Shown: positions 8,341 to 15,666 of the stretch, in pieces | Layout of the letters: every line of letters begins with the position of its first letter | How positions within the stretch are numbered: the stretch's first letter is position 1 | NCBI GenBank assembly: GCA_000993955.1 | Contig: LBZW01000005.1 | Location: forward strand, 1 to 33,498 | Direction of reading: 5' to 3' | Source: Candidatus Nomurabacteria bacterium GW2011_GWA2_40_9 | Lineage (GTDB): Bacteria > Patescibacteriota > Minisyncoccia > Phycocordibacterales > UBA9973 | DNA length: 33,498 bases | Notes under the pieces: model-generated | Told to the model about the DNA's origin: nothing | Database searches by the model: none | The model's input: only the letters and a program-made list of their open reading frames with translations | Position numbers and translations under genes: made by a program

Positions 8341-8907
8341 TTAACTCGTAATTTCTAATTTATCTGGACTGACTTCTTTACCTGCTAGAACTACTGTCTC
8401 AGGAACTGGCTTTGAGTATTTTGTAGAGATAGAAGAAAGTGCAGACATGACAGCCTTTGCATTATTCAATTTGTTTTTACTCTTTGAGAGTATTTTTCCT
8501 GTTATGTCTTTGATACCAGCTAGTTTTGCTATGTCACGAAGCACTGATCCTGCTACGAGTCCACGACCCTTGTTTGGCATGATCATAACAGAAGAACTTG
8601 AGAACTTAGCAGATACAAGGTGTGGGATAGATGAAGTCTTGGTGAGTTTTAGTTTCACCATATTCTTCTTTGCATTTCGGAGAGCTTTATTGATAGCCAG
8701 CGATGTGTCTCCTGCTTTCCCGAGGCCGAGTCCTATACCACCTTTTTTATCTCCCGCAATAAGTGCAACAGAAAAAGAAAAACGGCGTCCTCCAGCCACC
8801 ACACGAGTCACACGGCGAATGTCTAATATTTTCTGGTCAAATTCTGGCTTTGGTCGTCCAAAAGAACTTCCTCTGCGTGTATTCTTTTTTTCGTTTGTTT
8901 TTTCCAT
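8341..8907 (-). CDS. rpsE: Ribosomal protein S5 (uS5)
   Basis: 188 residues. Small-subunit protein at the mRNA entry and decoding fidelity region. The N-terminal double-stranded RNA-binding domain is seen as FDQKILDIRRVTRVVAGGRR and GDKKGGIGLGLGKA; the C-terminal domain as IPHLVSAKFSSSSVMIMP and GRGLVAGSVLRDIAKLAGI. The N-terminus has a short basic extension. It is 18 nt upstream of rplO and 8 nt after rplR, so it is in the same transcript. Confidence 0.97.
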   Translation of the reverse strand: MEKTNEKKNTRRGSSFGRPKPEFDQKILDIRRVTRVVAGGRRFSFSVALIAGDKKGGIGLGLGKAGDTSLAINKALRNAKKNMVKLKLTKTSSIPHLVSAKFSSSSVMIMPNKGRGLVAGSVLRDIAKLAGIKDITGKILSKSKNKLNNAKAVMSALSSISTKYSKPVPETVVLAGKEVSPDKLEITS

Positions 8908-8915
8908 AAATTTTA

Positions 8916-9257
8916 TTAAAACTTGAGACCTGCACCTCTCGCAGCATCTGCTACTAATTTTACACGTCCAGTATATTTAAATCCATTTCGGTCGAAAACA
9001 ACAGTAGCTATTTTCAGTGCTTGTGCTTTTTCTGCTATAGCCTCGCCTACTTGTTTTGCTCTTTCAGTTTTTACGCCTTTTGCTACTTTTATATCACTAG
9101 CTTCTGCTAGAGTTTTATTTGTAGTGTCGTCAATAAGCTGAGCATAGATAAATTTGTTTGAGCGGAACACAGACAAACGCGGACGAACAGCTGTCCCACT
9201 CACTCGTGCTCTGATTTTTGCTTTTAGTCTTATTCTTTTGTCTTGTTTGTTTTGCAT
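8916..9257 (-). CDS. rplR: Ribosomal protein L18 (uL18)
   Basis: 113 residues. Binds 5S rRNA in the central protuberance. Visible family blocks: [35 protein letters not shown], and the closing [25 protein letters not shown]. The start is preceded by an A-rich 19-nt stretch and then a long nested palindrome (9276-9331), so the upstream spacer from rplF is structured. Confidence 0.97.
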   Translation of the reverse strand: MQNKQDKRIRLKAKIRARVSGTAVRPRLSVFRSNKFIYAQLIDDTTNKTLAEASDIKVAKGVKTERAKQVGEAIAEKAQALKIATVVFDRNGFKYTGRVKLVADAARGAGLKF

Positions 9258-9275
9258 GTTTTTTTTATACTTTGT

Positions 9276-9331
9276 ACCACATGTCGGACTTGTGGGCTAA
9301 TTTATTTCTGTCCACAAGTCCGACATGTGGT
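9276..9331. repeat. Nested palindrome element, copy 1 (rplF-rplR spacer)
   Basis: Arms CCACATGTCGGACTTGTGG (9277-9295) and its exact reverse complement (9312-9330), with a 16-nt AT-rich loop. Each 19-nt arm is itself palindromic except for one T/T mismatch. It lies about 19 nt before the rplR start. Confidence 0.9.
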
Positions 9332-9333
9332 CT

Positions 9334-9879
9334 CTATGTAATCTTCTTCCCAGCCTTGCGTCTGATAACTTCATCTTCATAACGCATACCCTTACCTTTG
9401 TATGGTTCTGGCTTCTTGAGTGCACGAACAGATGCTGCAAAGCTTCCTACTAATTCTTTGTCTATACCTGTGATAGTGATATTGTTCTTTTCTGCTGTAG
9501 CAGTGATACCTTCTGGAATTTTTACGATAACTGGGTGAGAGAATCCTAACGCAAAGTGAAATTCTTTACGCTGACCGTCAATTTTTACTTCAGATTTGAA
9601 TCCAACTCCTTCCAATATAAGCTTCTTTATATATGGAGTTTCTACTCCCTTGATCATGTTGTTTATATGAGAAGCATAAGTACCCCAAAGTGATTTTGAA
9701 AATTTATCGTTTCTTTGAATATTGAGAGTTATTGTTTTGTCGGTAATGGTAATCGTGATATCGTCTCGAAATATTTTACTGATAGAGCCGTTCTTGCCGG
9801 ATACAGTCAGAACACCCCCTACTTTGGTGACTTTTATTCCTGCTGGTATTGTTATTTCTTTTTTTCCAATTCTTGACAT
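9334..9879 (-). CDS. rplF: Ribosomal protein L6 (uL6)
   Basis: 181 residues from ATG 9879 (MSRIGKKEITIPAGIKV, the standard L6 start; an in-frame upstream extension to 9903 is rejected because it runs into the palindrome). Two tandem L6 folds; C-terminal ITGIDKELVGSFAASVRALKKPEPYKGKG is split across the known 23S rRNA contact near the factor-binding site. Conserved YKGKG(M/I)RY is present near the end. It is flanked on both sides by copies of the same nested palindrome. Confidence 0.97.
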   Translation of the reverse strand: MSRIGKKEITIPAGIKVTKVGGVLTVSGKNGSISKIFRDDITITITDKTITLNIQRNDKFSKSLWGTYASHINNMIKGVETPYIKKLILEGVGFKSEVKIDGQRKEFHFALGFSHPVIVKIPEGITATAEKNNITITGIDKELVGSFAASVRALKKPEPYKGKGMRYEDEVIRRKAGKKIT

Positions 9880-9897
9880 AAATTTTTTATTTATTGT

Positions 9898-9938
9898 CCA
9901 CATGTCGGACTTGTGGGCACCACAAGTCCGACATGTGG
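9898..9938. repeat. Nested palindrome element, copy 2 (rpsH-rplF spacer)
   Basis: Same 19-nt arms as copy 1 (9898-9916 and 9920-9938) with a loop of only 3 nt. It ends 19 nt before the rplF ATG on the minus strand. Confidence 0.9.
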
Positions 9939-9945
9939 TCGTATT

Positions 9946-10332
9946 CTACCACATTTTAAACAACGCTTCCCCACCGACTTGTTCTTTTCTCGCTTCACGT
10001 CCTGAAAGTATTCCTTTTGGTGTAGAGAGAACTAAAAGCCCAGATCCATTTCTCACGGTATTAATATCTTTCATCCCAAAATATACACGGCGAGATAGTT
10101 TTGAAACTCTTTCTACTTCTGTAATTTTTGGAGCCTTGCCATTGTAGATAAGTCCGAGTTCTAGAACTGGCTGGCCTTTCTTTGCTTTTTTTGCAACACT
10201 AGATATGTAACCTTCTTTTTGGAGGCACAACGCTATAGCATTTTTTAATTTAGAATAAGGTAAAACAACAGTTTCTTTTCCTGCTTTACCTCCATTCTTT
10301 ATACTTATTATCATGTTTGATATTGAATCCAT
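9946..10332 (-). CDS. rpsH: Ribosomal protein S8 (uS8)
   Basis: 128 residues. Binds helix 21 of 16S rRNA and is the translational repressor of the spc operon in E. coli. N-terminal MDSISNMIISIKNG and C-terminal VLSTPKGILSGREARKEQVGGEAL match the family. Starts 6 nt after rpsZ, so tightly coupled. Confidence 0.96.
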   Translation of the reverse strand: MDSISNMIISIKNGGKAGKETVVLPYSKLKNAIALCLQKEGYISSVAKKAKKGQPVLELGLIYNGKAPKITEVERVSKLSRRVYFGMKDINTVRNGSGLLVLSTPKGILSGREARKEQVGGEALFKMW

Positions 10333-10338
10333 AAAATT

Positions 10339-10524
10339 TTACCAACTAGACTTTCTTACTCCTGGTAAATTACCTTCGTTTGCTTGTTCTCGGAAACAGA
10401 TACGACAAAGTCCGAAATCTCGCATAAAGCCTTTTCCTCGGCCACAACGAAAACAACGGTTCTTCTGCCGAGTTGAAAACTTTGGTGTCTTTTTACTTCT
10501 TGCTATAACTGATGTTTTTGCCAT
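10339..10524 (-). CDS. rpsZ: Ribosomal protein S14 type Z (uS14, zinc-binding)
   Basis: 61 residues, the short zinc form. Two CxxC pairs, CFRC and CRIC, separated by 12 residues form the zinc site; [13 protein letters not shown] is the usual C-terminus. First gene after an island that splits the spc operon. Its start codon directly abuts a 15-bp hairpin and it has its own promoter about 190 nt upstream. Confidence 0.97.
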   Translation of the reverse strand: MAKTSVIARSKKTPKFSTRQKNRCFRCGRGKGFMRDFGLCRICFREQANEGNLPGVRKSSW

Positions 10525-10588
10525 CCCATTAGAAAATTAAATAATAATGACTAGTGATTTTTTAATGTCCCCATAATTTTCTAACGGG
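10525..10588 (-). promoter_or_regulatory. Hairpin abutting the rpsZ start codon
   Basis: On the minus strand CCCGTTAGAAAATTA (10574-10588) pairs with TAATTTTCTAATGGG (10525-10539) with one G-U pair, and the rpsZ ATG follows with no gap. The fold would hold the start region at its base, so it could control rpsZ translation. Confidence 0.5.
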
Positions 10589-10708
10589 ACAAGTAAATTA
10601 AGAAAATAAAAGTCTTACAATATCTCACTTTTTTTCTTCAAAACCCCTTTTTTTAGGGATCGCAAAGGAGAAAAGTGGATTGATTAAAACTCTATTCCCT
10701 TGGGTCCT

Positions 10709-10737
10709 ATACTAGCAGATTGCTTTACAAGAGTCAA
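10709..10737 (-). promoter_or_regulatory. Promoter upstream of rpsZ
   Basis: -35 TTGACT (10732-10737), 17-nt spacer, extended -10 TGCTAGTAT (10709-10714 for TAGTAT). It shares the block ATCTGCTAGTAT with the tuf promoter. The expected leader is about 180 nt and includes CCCT-A7-GGGG as another possible hairpin (10640-10660 region). Confidence 0.75.
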
Positions 10738-10783
10738 ATTTAAATGTTATTATATAGATTATTAATAATTAAAAAATTATGTT

Positions 10784-11227
10784 ATGAAATTAGAAAATCA
10801 ACCAAAAATTAAAATAAACAAAGAGAATGTGTCTGAAAAAAAATTATTCGATAAACTTTATGTTTGGGGGGCTGGAGCTCCTGAATTTCTAGATGAACTT
10901 AAATCCTACGAAGAAATGAACTTAATAAAAAGAGAGGATTTTGTAAAATTAGAGAAAGTACAAGAGCATGTAAAAAAATTATTATTCGATAAACTTTATG
11001 TTTGGGGGGCTGGAGCTCCTGAATTTCTAGATGAACTTAAATCTGTAAAAGAACTAAACATAATAACAGAAGAAGAATTTATGAAAATGGATGAAGTAAA
11101 AAAATTAATAAAGAAAAATCTTGAAGATAAACTTGATGTTTGGGGGCCTGGTTCTACTCAATACAGGGATTATCTAGCAGCAGCAGAAAAATTAGGATAT
11201 AAAAAACTTGAAAAAGAATTTGCTTAA
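10784..11227 (+). CDS. Unrecognised three-repeat protein (VWG-G repeat)
   Basis: 147 residues, plus strand inside the minus-strand ribosomal cluster. After a 19-residue Lys/Asn-rich start it is built of a 46-residue unit: DKLYVWGAGAPEFLDELKS, then (E)ELN-I--E-F-K---V---KK. Units 1 and 2 share a 63-bp stretch with no base change; unit 3 is diverged (DKLDVWGPGSTQYRDYL). No signal peptide or membrane segment. Helical with high Lys/Glu content, probably soluble. I do not recognise the family. It faces the AAA ATPase gene end to end (8 nt apart), the two making up the whole island. Confidence 0.8.
   Translation: MKLENQPKIKINKENVSEKKLFDKLYVWGAGAPEFLDELKSYEEMNLIKREDFVKLEKVQEHVKKLLFDKLYVWGAGAPEFLDELKSVKELNIITEEEFMKMDEVKKLIKKNLEDKLDVWGPGSTQYRDYLAAAEKLGYKKLEKEFA
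10843..11043 (+). repeat. 63-bp perfect tandem-unit repeat inside the VWG repeat gene
   Basis: 10843-10905 and 10981-11043 are identical over 63 bp, spaced by 138 bp (46 codons). The rest of the unit has diverged, so the identity suggests recent duplication or gene conversion of that half only. Confidence 0.9.
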
Positions 11228-11235
11228 ATATAAAA

Positions 11236-12372
11236 TTATATTAAAAAATCAAAATAATTATCTTTAGTGATAATTTGTATAGGTGAATCTGGATATGCTT
11301 TGTCCCATTCAGAAAGAGACACAATATCTCTAGTAAAATTCCATTTACATTCAAAAGCTTTATATCCATTGTACTCCTCTATAATATCTATTTCTTTCCC
11401 ATTCTCATACGATTGATAAAAATAATATTCTGGATGAGATAATCTTTCATATGAATTTTTCTTTATTCTTTCCATATAACAAAAATTCTCCCATAATTGT
11501 CCCCTATCAGCACGAGTACTCGCTTCTGTAAAATTACCAATTATTGCATTGCGTATTCCGGTATCATAAAAATAGTATTTTGGTTTAAATTTCAAGCTTT
11601 TACTCAATTTATTTGAAAAAGGTAACACTTTATGAATAACAAAAGTTTTCTCTAATAGATTTAAATATCTTTCAACTGTTTTCTGATTTAAACCTACTTC
11701 ACTAGCTAATTTTGATGATGATACTGGTTGCCCAATATATTGAGCAAGTAATTTTATTAAATGAAATAATTGTGATGGTGCTTTTATTTTTTCTAGTGCA
11801 AATATATCTTTCAATAAATATCCTTCAACAATTTCTTTTAATTTTGATTCTTTTTCAAAAGTTGATTTTGCTGTGTAAATTTGAGGATACAATCCATACA
11901 CTAGTAAAGTATTTAAGTTATCTTCTATTTCGTGACGCGGAAATTGTTTGGCTAATTCTTGCAAACCAAACGGATATAATGTAATAAGCTCTCTCCTGCC
12001 AACTAATGGTTCTCCTATTTTGTTTGCCAAATCAAAAGAACTAGAGCCAGTTGCAATGACAATCAAATCTGGGCGTGCATCTATCATTATTTTCAACCCT
12101 AATCCAATATTTGGCACATTTTGTGCTTCATCTATGATATATATAGAAAGACCTTCTACACGATTTAATATCCGTTTTGTATCACCTGAACCTAATATCT
12201 CTTGAACAGTTATATTATCACCAGAATCAACCAAATAAGGCACAGAAAGATCTTTTGTGTAATGTTTAAATAATGTTGTTTTACCTGCTCTCCGTGGTCC
12301 ATATATCACTAAAACTACTCCTTTTGATACTAAAGAGCTTATATTATATGTTCTTTTTATATATTCATTCAT
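11236..12372 (-). CDS. AAA ATPase with DUF4143-type C-terminus
   Basis: 378 residues from ATG 12372 (an in-frame ATG at 12408 lies in the promoter and is rejected). Walker A GPRRAGKT at 25-32, Walker B IYIIDEA at 77-83, sensor-like IVIATGSSSFDLA, then a winged-helix-like segment (SSSKLASEVGLNQKTVERYL) and a C-terminal nuclease-like core with EIDIIEE and FECKW, spaced as in PD-(D/E)xK folds. Members of this family are common in bacteria and archaea with no settled function; a role in mobile-element or defence biology is only guessed. It is homologous to the gene at 17958-19088. Promoter with inverted repeats immediately upstream. Confidence 0.85.
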   Translation of the reverse strand: MNEYIKRTYNISSLVSKGVVLVIYGPRRAGKTTLFKHYTKDLSVPYLVDSGDNITVQEILGSGDTKRILNRVEGLSIYIIDEAQNVPNIGLGLKIMIDARPDLIVIATGSSSFDLANKIGEPLVGRRELITLYPFGLQELAKQFPRHEIEDNLNTLLVYGLYPQIYTAKSTFEKESKLKEIVEGYLLKDIFALEKIKAPSQLFHLIKLLAQYIGQPVSSSKLASEVGLNQKTVERYLNLLEKTFVIHKVLPFSNKLSKSLKFKPKYYFYDTGIRNAIIGNFTEASTRADRGQLWENFCYMERIKKNSYERLSHPEYYFYQSYENGKEIDIIEEYNGYKAFECKWNFTRDIVSLSEWDKAYPDSPIQIITKDNYFDFLI

Positions 12373-12380
12373 ATAATACG

Positions 12381-12408
12381 AGTATAGCAGATACTCATAT
12401 TTTGTCAA
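12381..12408 (-). promoter_or_regulatory. Promoter and operator-like inverted repeats of the DUF4143 ATPase
   Basis: -35 TTGACA (12403-12408), 16-nt spacer, extended -10 TGCTATACT (TATACT at 12381-12386), 8 nt to the ATG. GAGTAT-5-ATACTC (12380-12396) overlaps the -10; a second inverted repeat AGTAG-5-CTACT lies just upstream at 12414-12428. These suit autorepression. Confidence 0.6.
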
Positions 12409-12464
12409 ATACTAGTAGCAGTACTACTGATATTTTGAAATATCTCTCATAAAAATTCTATTTT

Positions 12465-13031
12465 CTATTTCTTCTTCTTTTCGTCTTCTTTCTTGAAAGG
12501 CATGCCGAGGAGTTCAAAGAAGGCTAAGCCTTCGGGCTTTGTTTTTGCAGTAGAGACGAGGGTGATAGCTAAACCGAAAATATCTTTTACATCTTCATCA
12601 GCTGTTTCTGGGAAGATGGTGTGTTCTTTTATACCCATAGTCAGGTTACCGATAGCATCTACTGTAGAGAGGTTTATCCCACGAAAGTCTTTTGTTCGAG
12701 GAAGAGCTATATTGATGAGCTTTTCTAGAAATGCATACATACGAGCTCCACGAAGAGTCACCACCACCCCGATAGGGTCACCTTGGCGAACTTTGAAAGA
12801 AGCGATAGATTTCTTTGCCCCTTTTTTTGTCGGTTTCTGCCCAGTGATCTTTGCAAGTCTATCGGCCACTTGGTCGTTTTTGTTCTTGTCTTTCTTGATA
12901 GCTGTACCTGTACCGACATTTATCACGACTTTTACTAGTCGTGGGGTAGCCATTTTATTTTTGAAATGAAAGGCGTCTTTCATTTTTCCAAATGTTTCAG
13001 CTTCTTTTTCTTTTACAGTTAAATGTTTCAT
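12465..13031 (-). CDS. rplE: Ribosomal protein L5 (uL5)
   Basis: 188 residues. Binds 5S rRNA and contacts the P-site tRNA. Family blocks: MATPRLVKVVINVGTG (near 27-42), ITGQKPTKKGAKKSIASFKVR, GDPIGVVVTLRG, LPRTKDFRGI and GIKEHTIFPE. The C-terminus carries a Lys/Glu-rich tail (KKEDEKKKK). rplE is the last gene before the island that separates it from rpsZ; no clear terminator is seen after it. Confidence 0.97.
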   Translation of the reverse strand: MKHLTVKEKEAETFGKMKDAFHFKNKMATPRLVKVVINVGTGTAIKKDKNKNDQVADRLAKITGQKPTKKGAKKSIASFKVRQGDPIGVVVTLRGARMYAFLEKLINIALPRTKDFRGINLSTVDAIGNLTMGIKEHTIFPETADEDVKDIFGLAITLVSTAKTKPEGLAFFELLGMPFKKEDEKKKK

Positions 13032-13036
13032 ATAAT

Positions 13037-13255
13037 TTAATTTAATTTTTTAGCATTTGAAGCATGCACAGGCATAGCCATATTTATGACACTACCTTTT
13101 TCCCCCGACTTTCTAGGTCGCTGATGCTTCTTCATCATGTTTATACCTTCTACTACTACTTTGTTTTCAGTAGGTATTGCTTTAGTAATTTTTCCTTTCT
13201 TTCCTTTGTCTTTACCAGCTATCATTATTATATTGTCTCCTTTTTTTAATTTCAT
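13037..13255 (-). CDS. rplX: Ribosomal protein L24 (uL24)
   Basis: 72 residues from ATG 13255 (a GTG start at 13273 would lie inside the palindrome and is rejected). Begins MKLKKGDNIIMIAGKDKGKKG, the KOW motif, followed by VVVEGINMMKKHQRP. Assembly initiator for the 50S subunit. Shorter than the 100-residue E. coli form, as usual for compact genomes. The start is 14 nt after a nested palindrome. Confidence 0.95.
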   Translation of the reverse strand: MKLKKGDNIIMIAGKDKGKKGKITKAIPTENKVVVEGINMMKKHQRPRKSGEKGSVINMAMPVHASNAKKLN

Positions 13256-13269
13256 ATTTTTATTTTGCA

Positions 13270-13324
13270 CCACATGTCGGACTTGTGGACTAATTTAACT
13301 TCTGTCCACAAGTCCGACATGTGG
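13270..13324. repeat. Nested palindrome element, copy 3 (rplX-rplN spacer)
   Basis: Arms 13270-13288 and 13306-13324 are exact complements with the same CCACATGTCGGACTTGTGG sequence; 17-nt AT-rich loop. Confidence 0.9.
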
Positions 13325-13329
13325 CTCTA

Positions 13330-13701
13330 TTATATAACTTCAGGTGCTAAAGAAATTATCTTTTGAAAACCTTTTTCCGCCAACTCTCTCGGCATCGGTC
13401 CGAACACACGCCCTGCTTTTGGATCCATCTTGCCTTTTTCTAGTATTACCACAGCATTGTCATCAAAACGAATATATGAGCCATCTTTTCTACGGTATGC
13501 AGCACGAGTTCGCACTACCACAGCTTGATGCACATCTTTCTTCTTGACTCCCTTTCGAGGTGAAGCCACCTTTACAGTAATAACAACGAGTTCACCGATA
13601 CTAGCGTATCTTTTCTTTGAACTTCCAAGAACCTTGAATACCTGTCCGACGGTACCCCCTGCATTGTCTGTTATTTTTACTATTGTTTGTGGTTGAATCA
13701 T
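13330..13701 (-). CDS. rplN: Ribosomal protein L14 (uL14)
   Basis: 123 residues, standard length. [53 protein letters not shown] and [16 protein letters not shown] are all family signatures. Forms an intersubunit bridge and is the binding site of RsfS. The ATG overlaps the rpsQ stop (ATGA), so translation is coupled. Confidence 0.98.
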   Translation of the reverse strand: MIQPQTIVKITDNAGGTVGQVFKVLGSSKKRYASIGELVVITVKVASPRKGVKKKDVHQAVVVRTRAAYRRKDGSYIRFDDNAVVILEKGKMDPKAGRVFGPMPRELAEKGFQKIISLAPEVI

Positions 13702-13961
13702 ATAATTACTTTAAATCTTTTATCTTTTGAAATCGGTCTAGTTTCTACGATCTCTACGATGTCGCCTGTCTTGTATTTATTATCTTCATCATGTGCTTTA
13801 TACTTCTTACTCACTTTGTAGAACTTGCCGTATTTTGGATGTTTGATAAAGCGTGATACAGAGACTACTACTGTCTTGTTCATCTTGTCAGAAACAACTA
13901 CACCTTTTAATGTGCTTTTGTTCTTCTCTTCTATTTCTTTTTTTTCTGTTCTTGTTTTCAT
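13698..13961 (-). CDS. rpsQ: Ribosomal protein S17 (uS17)
   Basis: 87 residues. OB-fold protein of the 30S body. Core [31 protein letters not shown] and [17 protein letters not shown] match. It ends in TGA overlapping the rplN start, which shows that UGA is used as stop in this genome. Confidence 0.97.
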   Translation of the reverse strand: MKTRTEKKEIEEKNKSTLKGVVVSDKMNKTVVVSVSRFIKHPKYGKFYKVSKKYKAHDEDNKYKTGDIVEIVETRPISKDKRFKVII

Positions 13962-13997
13962 GTATTTACATTATAACTTTACAAACTTTATAACTTT

Positions 13998-14189
13998 CTA
14001 CTTTTTTGCCTTTATCGCAGTCATTATTCTAGCTATGTCTTTTTTTATAGTCGCTTCTTCTTTCACATTCTTTGACTTTGAACCTTGTGTATTAAAACGC
14101 AATACTCTGAGGCTCTCTGTCAAAGCAACTAATTTTGTCTTCAATTCTTCTTTATCACTTTCTTTTAAATTGTCTTTTTTCTTTGTCAT
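13998..14189 (-). CDS. rpmC: Ribosomal protein L29 (uL29)
   Basis: 63 residues, two-helix protein near the exit tunnel. Pattern ELKTKLVALTESLRVLRFNTQ followed by a basic linker and IKKDIARIMTAIKAKK fits L29. Weakly conserved as always, but size and position between L16 and S17 settle it. Confidence 0.92.
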   Translation of the reverse strand: MTKKKDNLKESDKEELKTKLVALTESLRVLRFNTQGSKSKNVKEEATIKKDIARIMTAIKAKK

Positions 14190-14200
14190 TGTTTTTTGTG

Positions 14201-14240
14201 TCCCCCTCTCCTTTTTAAGGAGAGGGTTGGGGTGAGGTGA
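14201..14240. repeat. GGAGAGGG palindrome, copy 1 (rplP-rpmC spacer)
   Basis: CCCCCTCTCCTTTTTAAGGA followed by GAGGGTTGGGGTGAGGTGA. CCCTCTCCTT pairs with AAGGAGAGGG. A second copy is at 15625-15665. The type is widespread in bacterial intergenic regions. Confidence 0.85.
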
Positions 14241-14241
14241 A

Positions 14242-14667
14242 TTATTTATTAACTCTAGCTACGATACGGGTCTTTACTGGCAATTTACTGCCTGCTTTGC
14301 GAAGTGCTTCACGAGCTATCTTCTCATCCACTCCGTCAACTTCAAATATAATACGCCCCGGTAAAACTTCAAAACAATAACCTTGTGGGTCGCCTTTACC
14401 CTTTCCCATACCCATCTGAGCTGCTTTTTGAGTAAAAGGTCGGTCAGGGAAAATACGCACCCAATATTTGCCAGCTTTGGTGAGTGTACGAGAGATAACT
14501 TTTCTAGAAGCTTCTAGTTGGTTTGATTTTACTCGTGCCTGACTTTCAGCTTTTAATCCAAAAGAACCAAAAGAAAGCTTTGTGCCTCTGGTGTCAGCAG
14601 TAAAAGCCTTTGGATTTACTCGTCCAACCTGCCACTTTCTGAATTTTACTTTTTTTGGAATAAACAT
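14242..14667 (-). CDS. rplP: Ribosomal protein L16 (uL16)
   Basis: 141 residues. Organises the A-site tRNA region of the 50S. PKKVKFRKWQVGRVNPKAF, VISRTLTKAGKYWVRIFPDR, GMGKGKGDPQGYCFEVLPGR and EVDGVDEKIAREALRKAGSKLP are family blocks, with all key basic residues kept. Sits 15 nt after rpsC. Confidence 0.97.
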   Translation of the reverse strand: MFIPKKVKFRKWQVGRVNPKAFTADTRGTKLSFGSFGLKAESQARVKSNQLEASRKVISRTLTKAGKYWVRIFPDRPFTQKAAQMGMGKGKGDPQGYCFEVLPGRIIFEVDGVDEKIAREALRKAGSKLPVKTRIVARVNK

Positions 14668-14682
14668 AATATTTTATTTCTT

Positions 14683-15212
14683 TTATTTCTTAGCGAATAT
14701 TTTACCTCTATAAATCCACACCTTGATACCGATCACTCCGTACGCTAGGTTTGCTCGTTCTCGTTTGAAATCAATATCCGCACGGAAAGTCTGAAGTGGA
14801 ATACTTCCTCTTTTCAGCTCTTCCGTCCGAGCAATTTCAGCTCCACCGAGTCTTCCCCCGAGCACAATTCTCGCTCCTTCCACTCCCTGAGCTTGCATTA
14901 CTTTTTCTATTACTTGCTTTATTACTCGGCGATACGGCATTCGTTTTTCTAGTCCTTCTGCTATCATATAGGCCACTATAGCAGCATCTGCTTCTGGATT
15001 TGTTACCTCTACTATTTCTAATTTAAAATCTTCAGCTTTTGGAAGTTCTAATTTTTCCATTTTTTTAAGAATATCTGCCTTGAGCTTTGTAGCCCCTTCA
15101 CCAGTCCTACCTATAATCATTCCTGGTCGTGAAGTCTTTATGATGAATCTTGTAGTCTTTTGATTTCTAGTATTACTAATCTATGTGCATATGGGTGAAC
15201 TATTTTTGACAT
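14683..15212 (-). pseudogene. rpsC: rpsC, ribosomal protein S3 (uS3), with internal deletion and frameshift
   Basis: S3 lines the mRNA entry channel. ATG 15212 starts MSKIVHPYAHRLVIL, a proper S3 N-terminus, then the frame is lost at about 15150-15170 (stop within 8 codons). In a second frame the protein resumes as TTRFIIKTSRPGMIIGRTGEG (KH domain with its GxxG loop) and runs normally through RMPYRRVIKQVIEKVM and GGRLGGAEIARTE to VWIYRGKIF. Against S3 in general about 40 residues are absent (the W-SRWFA to VEIER part of the N-terminal domain). ATG 15120 could start a KH-plus-C-terminal form of 145 residues. Real loss, programmed event or assembly error are all open; error is likely for an essential gene. 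Confidence 0.9.
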
Positions 15213-15219
15213 AAAATGA

Positions 15220-15243
15220 ATTAGGTGCTAGGGACTAGTTTCT
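15220..15243. repeat. CTAG-rich short repeat, copy 2
   Basis: ATTAGGTGCTAGGGACTAGT on the plus strand; on the minus strand it encodes the last codons (LVPST) and TAA stop of rplV. Related to copies at 6836 and 31107. Confidence 0.45.
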
Positions 15244-15598
15244 TACTTTTAACTTTCGACTTTATACTTTTAACTGCTTGTTCTCCAAGAACAAGCGTCA
15301 CATGACTTGTACGCTTGTTGATTCTCGCCCCTCTTCCCATGGCTCTGGGCATCATACGCTTCATGACTATGCCCTTGTCAACGCAAATTTCTTTGATAAA
15401 GAGATTTTCCCTCTCCGCGCCTGTTTGTTTTGCATTTGCAACTGCACTTTCTATGAGTTTCTTGATAGGCATTCCTGCCCGCTTCGCCAAAAAGTCTAGT
15501 GCCACCACTGCCTCGTCTATACTTTTCCCTTTTACGAGGTCAGCAACGAGCCGAACTTTTCTGGGTGATTGTCTGTAATTTTTTAAAAATGCTTTCAT
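15221..15598 (-). CDS. rplV: Ribosomal protein L22 (uL22)
   Basis: 125 residues. MKAFLKNYRQSPRKVRLVADLVKG, split as the family start, then ANAKQTGAERENLFIKEICVDKG and the exit-tunnel hairpin MKRMMPRAMGRGARINKRTSH are normal. The C-terminal tail (KSIKSKVKSKKLVPST) is not conserved; its DNA resembles the AAAGT-type and CTAG-type intergenic repeats of this window, so the stop codon seems to have been replaced by repeat sequence. Confidence 0.96.
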   Translation of the reverse strand: MKAFLKNYRQSPRKVRLVADLVKGKSIDEAVVALDFLAKRAGMPIKKLIESAVANAKQTGAERENLFIKEICVDKGIVMKRMMPRAMGRGARINKRTSHVTLVLGEQAVKSIKSKVKSKKLVPST

Positions 15599-15624
15599 GT
15601 TTTTTTATAATTATTTTTTCATCT

Positions 15625-15665
15625 TCCCCCTCTCCTTTTTTAAGGAGAGGGTTGGGGTGAGGTGA
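15625..15665. repeat. GGAGAGGG palindrome, copy 2 (rplV-rpsS spacer)
   Basis: Nearly the same sequence as 14201-14240: CCCCCTCTCC, T-tract, AAGGAGAGGGTTGGGGTGAG, and it ends at the rpsS stop in the same way as copy 1 ends at the rplP stop. Confidence 0.85.
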
Positions 15666-15666
15666 T

